Positions 1-7,283 of a stretch of 11,194 bases of DNA are shown piece after piece. The stretch is from Candidatus Uhrbacteria bacterium RIFCSPLOWO2_02_FULL_49_11 (GTDB lineage Bacteria > Patescibacteriota > Patescibacteriia > 2-02-FULL-49-11), in NCBI GenBank assembly GCA_001791465.1, contig MGER01000006.1:2109-13302 (forward strand), in the 5' to 3' direction. Made by a program: the position numbers and the translations under genes. The notes beneath the pieces were generated by a model. The model had not been told where the DNA came from and ran no database searches. It was given only the letters and a program-made list of their open reading frames with translations. The stretch's first letter is position 1. Each line of letters opens with the position of its first letter.

Positions 1-163
1 CTTGCGGTGCGGCAAGGCCGATGCCGTCGCGCGCCGGCATGGTATCGCACATATTTTTTATCAATGCGATAATTTCCGGCGTTTTGAGCTCCTGCTTCGT
101 AATATCGCGGGAATTGTTCCGCAGGATAGGTGAGGGGATGGTAATAATAGGCAAAATGGACAT
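1..163 (-). CDS. def: Peptide deformylase, N-terminal fragment (runs off the window)
   Basis: Peptide deformylase removes the formyl group from the N-terminal methionine of new proteins in the cytoplasm, using a bound metal ion. Only the first 54 residues are inside the window. They read as the family N-terminus: a start like MSILPIITIPSPILR, an amphipathic stretch, then GIGLAAPQ at residues 47-54. That is motif 1 of the family, whose Gln lines the active site. The Cys-containing motif 2 and the HExxH motif would lie beyond the edge. The ATG is one base after the priA stop codon, so the two genes are very likely co-transcribed and perhaps translationally coupled; priA-def is a known bacterial gene order. 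No Shine-Dalgarno sequence is visible before the start. Confidence 0.92.
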   Translation of the reverse strand, partial: MSILPIITIPSPILRNNSRDITKQELKTPEIIALIKNMCDTMPARDGIGLAAPQ

Positions 164-164
164 A

Positions 165-1982
165 TTATAAAGAGTCAGGATCTACGTCAATCACGGCGCG
201 CGCGGGCAATTCGCTTTTCAATAATTGAAAAATATGGTCATAATTTTTTTGATTTCCGCTCTCATCTCCACGAATAGAAAATGCCATACTTTTTATTTTC
301 CGCCGGTATACGAAAATGAGCGGAGTGCTTGAAAAGCCGCATGCCTTTACATTTTTAACAAGTGCGTCTATCTGCGGCTTGAGTTTCGATTCTGCATGAG
401 GGTGAGGGAGGGGAATAATAATGTGGATAATGCGCGCGAAAGGAGGATAAGATAATTTTTTTCGCAACTTAAGTTCTTCGTTATAAAAACTGATTGTATC
501 GCCCAATAAAGCCGCACACACAGGATGATCCGGTACTGAGGTTTGAATGCAGAATGTTGCATGGTAACGCTTGCTTAACATTCGCCATTTGGTTAATTCC
601 TGGAATGTGCGTTCAGTCGCGGTAAACCAAGGCCGCGCAAGAAGCACATCAGTGTTGATTAAGGCGACCATGCCGATTGGACGGTGTAAACCATGTATCG
701 TATCATTCACTTTTCCCACCACACAAGAAGGCTCGCGAAGCGCCGATTTTAAATCTCCGGAAGGGATGCTCTGAGATCTTAAGTATTCAATAATGCGCGC
801 GGGGCCAAAACCCGTAAAGCGCAAAAAGAGGCCATTGCAATGCGGACAAAATGGGGGGATCGCCTCACGATATCCGCATCGCACGCATATGAGTTCATCC
901 GATTCCGCTGTTTCCCGTGAGAGGAGATGTGCGCATGCGGGGCATCTAAATATGTAGTGGCATTCATTGCACTTAAGAAACGAAGCATATCCCGATTGCG
1001 CCGTAATAATGAGCGCATTTTTTTTATTCTGTAGAATGCTTCTCATCCGATCAAGTACCTGTGGGTGCAGGGGATTGAGCGTCAGATTGTTTTTACTGCA
1101 ATCAATAATGTCAACGGCTGTTTCGTTTCCTTGAAGTGGCCGCTCACGAATGTCAGATTTATGAAACGCGGCAAAGCTTGGACATGCGCTCAAAGTGAGC
1201 ACCTCCGCTTGATAGAGAGCGCGCATGAATTCAACGATGCGGTGCAGGTGATAGCGCGGGGGAGGGGCGGTTTGAGTAAATGCCGGATGTTCTTCATCAT
1301 CAATGGTAATCGCACAAAGCCGCGCGAAAGGCAGAAAGAGCGCGGCTCGTGTGCCGACGACTACGCAAGGAGCGCCGGAAAGAGTGCGTAAAACAAGCGT
1401 AGCAATTTCTTTCTGCGAAGTCCGTGAGGTGAAACTCACCGCATCAATTTTATTTTTATTCAAAAGATCAATGATTTCAAATATGCGCTCATTGGTGGGG
1501 GCCAGAATAAGGTGTTGTGCGCTCATAAACGCATGTGCGCGTTCAATAATATATTTATTGCGCACAAACTCTCGGCTCCACCAGACCAATATAGGCTTAT
1601 CTTTTCTCTTCCGTCTATAGGAGGACCTGCTCTTCACAGTGCTCATAAACGGTTCCGGACTCCGTATATGCGCGAGTTTCAAAAACCGCGAAGGATGATT
1701 AAGCGTATCTTGCGCCACTGCGGAAATAAGACGTACAAAAGGCTTTCCCACAGGCATATAAGGAACAAGGCCGTAAAGCGGCTTTAAAGGCATTTTCGTT
1801 TCATGCGCGGCATTTATTGAAACTACAAGGCCGTGGAGCGTAGCATTCCGGAAAGGGATAGATACCCATGCGCCTATGTGGAGCGTGGGCAAGGAGGAGG
1901 GGATTAGGTAAGAAAAAAAATAAGGCGCGTTCCATGGCAACCGTGCATACGGAATAACATTGACTACGTCCTGCCGCGACAT
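165..1982 (-). CDS. priA: PriA-like primosomal protein N', helicase motifs lost
   Basis: PriA recognises stalled forks and starts replisome reloading. Seen here, with the ATG at 1982 (605 residues): an N-terminal 3'-DNA-end-binding domain at about residues 6-56, a GTRAALFLPF stretch followed by DEEH at 229-232, eight cysteines in four CxxC pairs (338/341, 347/350, 366/369, 379/382) forming the two-zinc module, the conserved LSYPPFAR near 511-518, and a DVDP ending as in E. coli PriA. Missing: the Walker A GxTGSGKT segment (the aligned stretch reads like VWWSREF), SATP (here SACP), and the GRAGR arginine-finger segment. DNA and zinc binding probably remain without ATP-driven unwinding. The open frame extends upstream to an ATG at 2078, which would overlap the preceding gene by 86 nt. 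I prefer 1982 because it leaves a 10-nt gap and starts just before the conserved domain. Neither start has a clear ribosome-binding site. Confidence 0.88.
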   Translation of the reverse strand: MSRQDVVNVIPYARLPWNAPYFFSYLIPSSLPTLHIGAWVSIPFRNATLHGLVVSINAAHETKMPLKPLYGLVPYMPVGKPFVRLISAVAQDTLNHPSRFLKLAHIRSPEPFMSTVKSRSSYRRKRKDKPILVWWSREFVRNKYIIERAHAFMSAQHLILAPTNERIFEIIDLLNKNKIDAVSFTSRTSQKEIATLVLRTLSGAPCVVVGTRAALFLPFARLCAITIDDEEHPAFTQTAPPPRYHLHRIVEFMRALYQAEVLTLSACPSFAAFHKSDIRERPLQGNETAVDIIDCSKNNLTLNPLHPQVLDRMRSILQNKKNALIITAQSGYASFLKCNECHYIFRCPACAHLLSRETAESDELICVRCGYREAIPPFCPHCNGLFLRFTGFGPARIIEYLRSQSIPSGDLKSALREPSCVVGKVNDTIHGLHRPIGMVALINTDVLLARPWFTATERTFQELTKWRMLSKRYHATFCIQTSVPDHPVCAALLGDTISFYNEELKLRKKLSYPPFARIIHIIIPLPHPHAESKLKPQIDALVKNVKACGFSSTPLIFVYRRKIKSMAFSIRGDESGNQKNYDHIFQLLKSELPARAVIDVDPDSL

Positions 1983-1992
1983 ATTGTTATCA

Positions 1993-2772
1993 TTAAAAGA
2001 GGTATTCTGAAGTAAGGCAACCGATTCCGAAAGGCGCTTCATATGATAATTGTTTATACGCGCATTGAACTCCTTCAAGAGCGCCTAAAAGTATAAGGAA
2101 CGCCAATATACCGCTCTCTTTTACCTCTTCGCCATATCGTTCGGCGTGCTCAAGCAGGCTCCGTACCGATTTTTTCTTGAGTGCTGATATGACAGACGTA
2201 TCAAACATGACACCTTCCGCATGATACCCTCCAGGTGATGAAGCGGTGAGATGATGAGAAAGATCTCCCACCGCGATCACGGCAACTCTCCGGGAAGTAT
2301 GGCTAAGGGATTCGCGCAATGCGCTGCCTACGCGCACATGATCCTGGGGAGTGCGCGCGGGAGAGGGATAAAGCGGTATAATCGAACATCCTGCTAATTC
2401 AGAAGCACAGAGGAGAAATGCGATAATACTTGCATAATCAAGCGATTGTTCAGTAATGCCAGTCACCAGCGGGCGTATTTGTTCATTAAGCAATTGATAC
2501 GCTAATGAAGGAGCGCCACGAAAGGTATAATGGGAAAGATCCCCAAATGATTGGAGCGATCCCTGATATTCATCTGCTATATTAATTGAAATGGCATGTG
2601 GCCGCGCGCCATATTGCGAAATGAGCAATATGCTCTCCGGTCTCAATGCGGCAAAGCTCGCGCGAACAATTCCCAACGCGTGATGGGTGTCATTAAATTT
2701 TTCTTTTTGTACACCGCCGACCTGCGAAAGCAGCAGAGGGCTGGGTGGAATAATATACGCGGAGGTAAACAT
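1993..2772 (-). CDS. LigB/MEMO-like (class III extradiol dioxygenase superfamily) protein, metal site degenerate
   Basis: This 259-residue cytoplasmic protein has the fold signature of the LigB/MEMO group (AmmeMemoRadiSam protein A/B-like). It shows an AYIIPPSPLL start, an ISQYG segment at 51-55, a SLDY segment at 110-113, AVGDLSHHL at 167-175, an EEVKESG segment near 215-221 and a YEAPFGIGC ending at 244-252. In typical members the corresponding segments read PHPPL, SPHG and LDHG, and these histidines bind or surround the metal. Here they are Pro/Ser, Gln/Tyr and Tyr. The GDLSH histidine and the acidic residue near 216-219 are kept. The fold call is fairly safe, but oxygenase activity is doubtful and a binding or scaffold role is possible. 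The gene lies 4 nt after the secreted repeat protein and 10 nt before priA, so it sits inside their operon. I see no AMMECR1 domain or radical-SAM partner nearby. Confidence 0.75.
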   Translation of the reverse strand: MFTSAYIIPPSPLLLSQVGGVQKEKFNDTHHALGIVRASFAALRPESILLISQYGARPHAISINIADEYQGSLQSFGDLSHYTFRGAPSLAYQLLNEQIRPLVTGITEQSLDYASIIAFLLCASELAGCSIIPLYPSPARTPQDHVRVGSALRESLSHTSRRVAVIAVGDLSHHLTASSPGGYHAEGVMFDTSVISALKKKSVRSLLEHAERYGEEVKESGILAFLILLGALEGVQCAYKQLSYEAPFGIGCLTSEYLF

Positions 2773-2776
2773 ACTA

Positions 2777-4132
2777 TTAATTTTCTTGCGCGGTTATATC
2801 GAGTATCGGCCCTTCTGAGTGGAGGTTCCATATTTTTTCAGGTATCACAAGTACATTTTCATCCTTGTAACCTAATTTATGGAATACATCTTTAGATGCA
2901 AATACCCTGCGGGTGCCATTGGTAATGATCGCAATTTGGTCTGCGCCTTCAAGCCCGATAAGCATGCCATCAGTAAGCTTCAAAGGTTCGCCGGTCTCAA
3001 ATTGTCCAAGATCTGCAGGTTTAATACGAATCAATTTCTTTCCAGGAAATCGTTTAAGCATTTCGCGCGCAATCAGTGCGTGTTTCACGCCGTCCTGCAC
3101 ATACCAGACGCCCCCGCTTGTCGTATCTTGGAGAAGCGCTCCCGTGGGATATGCGCTTTTTTGCGTAATGGGCGCACCATCTGGAATCGCATTTAAGTCA
3201 TCCCATGAAGCGTCGACAACCTCTTCAGGGTTAAACCCTAACTGTCGGAACGTTTCGCGGTTTGCGATCCCTCTTTTGGTATCGTTCACCATGAGAAACA
3301 CCGTGCCTCGAGGCGAGCGCACCAGAGAGTATTCGGGAAATTTTATCATGGAGCCTTCTTCATAACGCATAAGGTCGCTCAACGTTACGGAAATTATCTG
3401 CGAATAATTAATTCGGGAAAGCGCAACTGAAATCGAGGCGAATCTTCTGCGCCTTCCTTGCTGGATGAGCCAAATGATTTTTGAATCTTTGTCCTGTAGC
3501 ACCGCACCGTCTGGATAATTCTTTGAGAACCAACGGCTCCATATTGCCACGAAATTTGTATTCCCATGAAGATGAGGGGTGTAGGTATAAAGCGCCCTGG
3601 TGGCATCATTGGTCAACGTCACGAATTGCCCGTCAATGGAGTAAGTTTCACCGGTTTGAAAATTAAATTCTCCCGAATGTTCTAAATAATAACGGAGTCT
3701 CCATGCGCCTCGATCCACTTGTACGGAAAAACCTCTATACGCTTGGAGGAGGGGGTCTTGTTTGCTGCACGAATCGCAAACCCCAAAACCGGTGGCCCAA
3801 TCCAATTGATCCCGTGTCGGTGCGCCACCTTCGATGAGGCTTTGCTCTTTCTGGATGAGGGTGAGAAGCACTTTAGGATTAATTTGGTATACTACGGCTG
3901 AATCGGCAATCACTTGTGCCGCGCGTTGGCGCGTGGCAGGATCTACATAATGAGCAAGTGCGCTTTTTTTCTTTGAAAGAAAATCCTGGATTTCTTGTAA
4001 ATTCAAACTTGCCCAATCCGTAAATTCATAATCTGATATTAAATAATTCGGATCCCCTACCGCCACGGCAGGATACCAAGGTATCAACTGCGCCACGGTC
4101 ATAATAACCAAGAGACATTGTTTGCATTTCAT
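2777..4132 (-). CDS. Secreted protein with lysozyme-like N-terminal domain and four C-terminal repeats
   Basis: The protein has 451 residues. Residues 1-24 form a signal peptide (MKCK, a hydrophobic stretch, AVAVG near the cleavage site). Residues about 70-150 look like a lysozyme/transglycosylase-type domain: a helix with INPKVLLTLIQKEQSL at 84-99, where Glu96 sits where lytic transglycosylases keep their catalytic acid, then DWATGFGVCDSC at 111-122 with a Cys pair. Residues about 206-446 hold four tandem repeats of roughly 56-60 residues, beginning near 206, 267, 328 and 389. Each has the pattern of a hydrophobic/aromatic strand, a G-x-(R/K)-R-like turn, then an (F/L)-x-(S/N/R) helix start. 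Repeats 1 and 3 share YP-x-GA-x-LQD; repeats 2 and 4 share a G(F/Y)-x-x-E-x-V segment, suggesting an A-B-A-B duplication. It probably binds or trims peptidoglycan outside the membrane. The exact enzyme activity is inferred from local motifs only. It is the first gene of the operon leading to priA and def. Confidence 0.82.
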   Translation of the reverse strand: MKCKQCLLVIMTVAQLIPWYPAVAVGDPNYLISDYEFTDWASLNLQEIQDFLSKKKSALAHYVDPATRQRAAQVIADSAVVYQINPKVLLTLIQKEQSLIEGGAPTRDQLDWATGFGVCDSCSKQDPLLQAYRGFSVQVDRGAWRLRYYLEHSGEFNFQTGETYSIDGQFVTLTNDATRALYTYTPHLHGNTNFVAIWSRWFSKNYPDGAVLQDKDSKIIWLIQQGRRRRFASISVALSRINYSQIISVTLSDLMRYEEGSMIKFPEYSLVRSPRGTVFLMVNDTKRGIANRETFRQLGFNPEEVVDASWDDLNAIPDGAPITQKSAYPTGALLQDTTSGGVWYVQDGVKHALIAREMLKRFPGKKLIRIKPADLGQFETGEPLKLTDGMLIGLEGADQIAIITNGTRRVFASKDVFHKLGYKDENVLVIPEKIWNLHSEGPILDITAQEN

Positions 4133-4138
4133 GATGCT

Positions 4139-4167
4139 ATTATACGCTTATTTTACCTAAATGGTAA
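4139..4167 (-). promoter_or_regulatory. Sigma70-type promoter of the secreted protein-LigB/MEMO-like-priA-def operon, leaderless geometry
   Basis: On the minus strand the -35 is TTACCA (4167-4162, 4 of 6 consensus), the spacer is 17 nt, and the -10 is TATAAT (4144-4139, perfect). Six bases then separate it from the ATG at 4132, so the expected transcription start is the A of the start codon. There is no room for a Shine-Dalgarno sequence. Confidence 0.7.
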
Positions 4168-4169
4168 AA
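4151..4169. promoter_or_regulatory. Palindromic putative operator over the -35 and spacer
   Basis: A perfect 7-bp inverted repeat, TTTTACC-TAAAT-GGTAAAA, covers the -35 hexamer and the upstream half of the spacer of the operon promoter. The position suits a repressor site. No regulator gene is present in the window, so the protein that would bind is unknown. Confidence 0.5.
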
Positions 4170-4179
4170 CATCTAAAAC

Positions 4180-4203
4180 ACGGCTCGAGAGGACTCGAGC
4201 CGT
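4180..4203 (-). terminator. Intrinsic terminator of clpB
   Basis: Downstream of the clpB stop, the transcript reads ACGGCUCGAG, a UCCU loop, then the exact complement CUCGAGCCGU, followed by GUUUUAG. The 10-bp GC-rich stem and short U run fit a Rho-independent terminator. It ends only about 12 bp before the next promoter, so it separates clpB from the following operon. Confidence 0.85.
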
Positions 4204-4215
4204 ACGTCTTAAAAA

Positions 4216-6792
4216 TTACCGTACTGATAATTTGCCGTCTTTGACGTCAATGGTAATTTTCTTCAATCCTCTCCCTTTTTCTATCATAAGGCGCGCGACA
4301 GGATCAAGGATTTCCTTCTGAATCAATCGTTTCAAAGGGCGCGCACCATAGGCGGGGTCGTATCCTTGTTGGGCAAGAAATTCTATTGCGCGAACGCTTG
4401 CATTGAGCGCCACCCCCTGCCTCTGTAACCTGTCCCGCACGTGCGCCATTTGCAGTTTTACAATCTTGGCGCAATCATCAGGAGTAAGGGTTCGATAGAG
4501 AATAATCTCATCGATGCGATTTAAAAATTCAGGCTTAAATATGTGCCGCACTTTGTCCATCACGGCTTCATGCGTTTTTGATATATTGTTATCCTCCGCG
4601 TCCCGGATCATATCTGATCCGATATTCGAGGTCATGATGATAACTGTGTTTTTGAAATTGACCACCTTTCCCTTCCCATCGGTAAGCCGCCCGTCATCGA
4701 GAAGCTGTAAAAGCAGATGAAAAACCTCGGGGTGCGCTTTTTCCATCTCATCGAATAATATGACGGCATAGGGATGCCTGCGCACTTTTTCTGTCAATTG
4801 CCCTCCTTCTTCGTATCCTATGTAGCCGGGCGGCGCGCCGATAAGCCTCGCGACGGAATGCTTTTCCATGAATTCAGACATGTCAATTCGCACCAATGCA
4901 TTTTCATCGTTAAACAAAAATTCCGCAAGCGCACGCGCAGTTTCGGTTTTTCCCACTCCGGTAGGACCGAGAAATAAAAACGAACCAATAGGCCGCCGCT
5001 CTTCCGCAATGCCTGCGCGAGAACGTCTTACTGCATTTGCCACCGCCTCAAGCGCTTCTTTCTGCCCGATCACCCTCTGCCCAAGCAGCTCTTCAAGCAA
5101 CGCCAATCGATGCATTTCTGATTCCAACAATTTTGTGATCGGAATGCCAGTCCAGCGCGCCACCACCGCGGCAATATCTTCTTCTGTCACTTCTTCCTTA
5201 TAAAACTTCGATTTTTTTACATCTTTCATCTGCCGTTCCACGAGCCACATCTTTTTCTCCATTTCAGGCAATTTGCTGTATCGAATTTCTGCAACCTTGG
5301 CTAAATCTGCCGCGCGCTCCGCGTGTTCAGATTCGGCGCGCAAACGGTCAATGGATTCTTTTAAATCTCTCAATTCCTGCAATTTCTTCTTTTCACTCTC
5401 CCATGAGACTCTCATAGAAGCTTCTGCCGCACGCAGCGTTTCCAATTCCGACTCTACCCCCCGAAGGCGATTCTTTGCTTCAGGTGATTCGTCTTTGCGC
5501 AGCGCTTCACGCTCTATTTCTAATTGCCTCAATTTCCTCATGAGCCGATCGAGTTCTTCAGGAACAGAATCCATCGCGATACGGAGCGACGCAGTTGCCT
5601 CGTCGATGAGATCAATCGCCTTATCAGGGAGAAACCGGTCAGTAATATACCTCTCAGACAAATTCGCGGCGGCACAAAGCGCGGAATCCGTTATGCGCAC
5701 GCCATGGTGGAGCTCGTATTTTTCTTTAATACCTCTTAAAATAGCAATGGTATCATCCACCGTGGGTTCGTTAATCACGATCGGCTGGAACCGCCTCTCT
5801 AATGCGGGATCTTTCTCCACATGTTCACGGTATTCTTTTAACGTGGTGGCGCCAATGGCATGGAGTTCTCCGCGCGCAAGCATTGGTTTTAAAAGATTTG
5901 CCGCATCCATGGCTCCTTCTGCCGCGCCTGCGCCCACCAGCGTATGCATCTCGTCAATAAAAAGTATTATTTCTCCCTGATGAGCCGCAATCTCCTTTAA
6001 CACCGCTCTTAAGCGATCTTCAAATTCACCGCGGTATTTCGCGCCCGCGATTAAACTCCCCAAATCAAGCGCGAGCAGCTCTTTATTTTTTAACGATTCA
6101 GGAACGTCGCCCGCCACGATGCGCTGGGCGAGCCCTTCCGCAATCGCGGTTTTTCCCGTTCCTGCTTCTCCGATAAGCACAGGGTTATTTTTTGTCCGGC
6201 GGGAAAGCACCTGCATGACGCGGCGAATCTCTTCATCACGGCCAATGACGGGGTCAATTTTTCCTTCACGCGCTTTCTTTGTGAGATTATAACAATACTT
6301 TTCAAGCGCTTGATATTTTGATTCAGGTTCAGGGTCACTGACCCGGATATTGCCGCGGATCTCTTTCAACAAAGAGAACGTGTTCGCTCGCGCGAGGCCT
6401 AATGCATTGAAAATGTCTTTTGTCTTCGTGGACACCTCTAACATAGCGAGCAATAAATGCTCCGAAGCCAAGAAACTATCTCCTAAGGATTTCGCTTCAT
6501 GTTGCGCAACGTTCATCACCTTTTTTAAATCATTAGATACATACAGCTCGCCGCCCACTGCTGCTTCACCTCTCACTTGCGGCAAATCATTAATATGCGA
6601 TTTGATGCGCGCGGCACATTCAAGAGGGGAAATATTGGCTTTTGTAAAGATGCTTGGCACAATGCTCTCTTGGATTTCAAGAAGCGCCAATGCCAGATGC
6701 GGTACATCAATTTGCTGCTGCTGATGTTCACGCGCGATATATTGCGCTTTTTCAAAAGCCTCTTGCGCCTTTACGGTAAACGAATATGGCAT
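4216..6792 (-). CDS. clpB: ATP-dependent disaggregase ClpB
   Basis: ClpB is a hexameric cytoplasmic AAA+ machine that threads aggregated proteins through its pore and works with the DnaK system. The 858 residues match the usual family length. Domains in order: Clp N-terminal double repeat (about 1-145); NBD1 with Walker A GEAGTGKT at 208-215, pore-loop Tyr in KYRG at 252-255, Walker B ILFIDE ending at 281 and arginine fingers in LERRF (331-335); a long coiled-coil middle domain at about 405-525, which distinguishes ClpB from ClpA and ClpC; NBD2 with Walker A GPTGVGKT at 609-616, pore loop GYIG at 656-659, Walker B VILFDE at 677-682 and sensor 2 GARPLKR at 816-822. All key residues are present. 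It is a single-gene unit with a CIRCE-controlled promoter upstream and its own terminator. The start codon lacks a Shine-Dalgarno sequence. Confidence 0.98.
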   Translation of the reverse strand: MPYSFTVKAQEAFEKAQYIAREHQQQQIDVPHLALALLEIQESIVPSIFTKANISPLECAARIKSHINDLPQVRGEAAVGGELYVSNDLKKVMNVAQHEAKSLGDSFLASEHLLLAMLEVSTKTKDIFNALGLARANTFSLLKEIRGNIRVSDPEPESKYQALEKYCYNLTKKAREGKIDPVIGRDEEIRRVMQVLSRRTKNNPVLIGEAGTGKTAIAEGLAQRIVAGDVPESLKNKELLALDLGSLIAGAKYRGEFEDRLRAVLKEIAAHQGEIILFIDEMHTLVGAGAAEGAMDAANLLKPMLARGELHAIGATTLKEYREHVEKDPALERRFQPIVINEPTVDDTIAILRGIKEKYELHHGVRITDSALCAAANLSERYITDRFLPDKAIDLIDEATASLRIAMDSVPEELDRLMRKLRQLEIEREALRKDESPEAKNRLRGVESELETLRAAEASMRVSWESEKKKLQELRDLKESIDRLRAESEHAERAADLAKVAEIRYSKLPEMEKKMWLVERQMKDVKKSKFYKEEVTEEDIAAVVARWTGIPITKLLESEMHRLALLEELLGQRVIGQKEALEAVANAVRRSRAGIAEERRPIGSFLFLGPTGVGKTETARALAEFLFNDENALVRIDMSEFMEKHSVARLIGAPPGYIGYEEGGQLTEKVRRHPYAVILFDEMEKAHPEVFHLLLQLLDDGRLTDGKGKVVNFKNTVIIMTSNIGSDMIRDAEDNNISKTHEAVMDKVRHIFKPEFLNRIDEIILYRTLTPDDCAKIVKLQMAHVRDRLQRQGVALNASVRAIEFLAQQGYDPAYGARPLKRLIQKEILDPVARLMIEKGRGLKKITIDVKDGKLSVR

Positions 6793-6874
6793 ATTACTGA
6801 CTTAAAAAATATATAAATGAGATATTAGAGGTATATCTGCGTCAATCTGCGTTCGGCCGAATTACGATATCAAT

Positions 6875-6930
6875 TGTAGCGTGGCAGTTAATCTGCCACC
6901 GATTAGTCGGAGACAAGCTCCGACGCTACA
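6875..6930. repeat. Nested hairpin element (predicted three-way junction) in the clpB leader
   Basis: Outer arms TGTAGCGT (6875-6882) and ACGCTACA (6923-6930) are exact inverted complements. Inside are two perfect 7-bp hairpins: GTGGCAG/CTGCCAC (6881-6887 with 6893-6899) and GTCGGAG/CTCCGAC (6906-6912 with 6918-6924). Each inner stem shares bases with the outer stem, so alternative folds compete. The element would be transcribed in the clpB 5' leader. It looks like a small REP- or MITE-like element; no second copy is in the window. Confidence 0.7.
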
Positions 6931-6940
6931 GGCGGCCGAG

Positions 6941-7060
6941 TATCTGCGTATACCTGCCCGCTATTGCCTTCCCATAAGAACTATCACGCCTGTGGCGCAG
7001 CTTCTGAACATTGAGACTGGATAGGTTGATGAGAGACGGGCGTAGGCAGGCGGGTCTGCG
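6941..7060. repeat. Split copy of a palindromic intergenic repeat
   Basis: The left arm at 6941-6961 (TATCTGCGTATACCTGCCCG plus C) and the right arm at 7045-7060 (GGCAGGCGGGTCTGCG) match the two halves of the compact palindrome after the M23 gene, at 18 of 21 and 13 of 16 positions when that copy is read on the minus strand. Here 83 bp separate the arms. Either an insertion split the element, or these are two diverged half copies. Confidence 0.5.
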
Positions 7061-7097
7061 TGAATACCTTTCTCCTGCATTATTCTATACTCTCAAA

Positions 7098-7124
7098 TTA
7101 GCACTCTAGCATAATGAGTGCTAA
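7098..7124 (-). promoter_or_regulatory. CIRCE operator (HrcA binding site) of clpB
   Basis: The sequence is exactly TTAGCACTC, nine bases, GAGTGCTAA, which is the consensus CIRCE inverted repeat with no mismatch. It begins about 4 bp downstream of the clpB -10 hexamer and overlaps the expected transcription start, the standard place for HrcA repression relieved by heat shock. CIRCE control of clpB, rather than only of groESL and dnaK, is known in some lineages such as Mollicutes. hrcA itself is not in the window. Confidence 0.96.
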
Positions 7125-7128
7125 CGCG

Positions 7129-7157
7129 ATTATTGCACGACTTTTGATAAAAGTCAA
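7129..7157 (-). promoter_or_regulatory. Sigma70-type promoter of clpB
   Basis: On the minus strand the -35 is TTGACT (7157-7152, 5 of 6 consensus), the spacer is 17 nt and the -10 is AATAAT (7134-7129, 5 of 6). The predicted start near 7122 falls inside CIRCE and gives a 5' leader of roughly 330 nt before the clpB ATG. Confidence 0.85.
7139..7155. promoter_or_regulatory. Palindrome over the clpB -35 and spacer, possible second operator
   Basis: A perfect inverted repeat, GACTTTT-GAT-AAAAGTC, overlaps the -35 hexamer and most of the spacer. Its position is like that of the palindrome in the operon promoter at 4151-4169, but its sequence differs. It could bind a second regulator; chance is not excluded. 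Confidence 0.4.
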
Positions 7158-7265
7158 CCCCTTCAAAGCCCGCAAAATGCTCACTATTATGCGAATGTCA
7201 ATTCCATTGTATACTTAAGATGTATGCCCGCCTAAACTTTGCGTTTCCCTCACTATGGAATTTAG

Positions 7266-7283
7266 CATAATAATAGCATTATG
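7266..7283 (+). promoter_or_regulatory. Candidate -10 box and inverted repeat at the glycosyltransferase start
   Basis: An AATAAT hexamer (7269-7274) lies exactly six bases before the ATG at 7281, the same geometry as at 4132 and 9788. No good -35 is visible 16-18 bp upstream. The hexamer sits within an inverted repeat, CATAAT-AATAGC-ATTATG, which includes the start codon. The call is weak because AT-rich sequence gives such hexamers easily. Confidence 0.35.

Larger units (their letters stand above)
6793..7280. other. Divergent intergenic region between clpB and the glycosyltransferase gene
   Basis: These 488 bases hold no convincing protein gene. From left to right they contain an AT-rich stretch before clpB, ATCTGCG repeats (6835-6851), a nested hairpin element (6875-6930), two separated arms of a palindromic repeat (6941-7060), the CIRCE operator (7098-7124), the clpB promoter (7129-7157) and an AT-rich stretch before the glycosyltransferase start. 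Two weak possibilities are listed elsewhere: a 39-codon minus-strand leader ORF and a TATACT -10-like hexamer at 7210-7215. Confidence 0.8.

Noticed and set aside
1983..2078. N-terminal extension of the PriA frame to an ATG at 2078
   Set aside because: It would overlap the LigB/MEMO-like gene by 86 nt and adds no family homology. The start at 1982 fits the gene spacing and the beginning of the conserved domain.
5273..5980. 235-codon plus-strand open frame inside clpB
   Set aside because: It is antisense to conserved ClpB NBD1 and middle-domain sequence, is Ser/Arg-rich and shows no recognisable motif: a shadow of the real gene.
7201..7220. TATACT hexamer as a longer-leader promoter for the glycosyltransferase
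   Set aside because: No acceptable -35 lies 16-18 bp upstream and there is no TG extension at the right place, so the evidence is one hexamer in AT-rich DNA.
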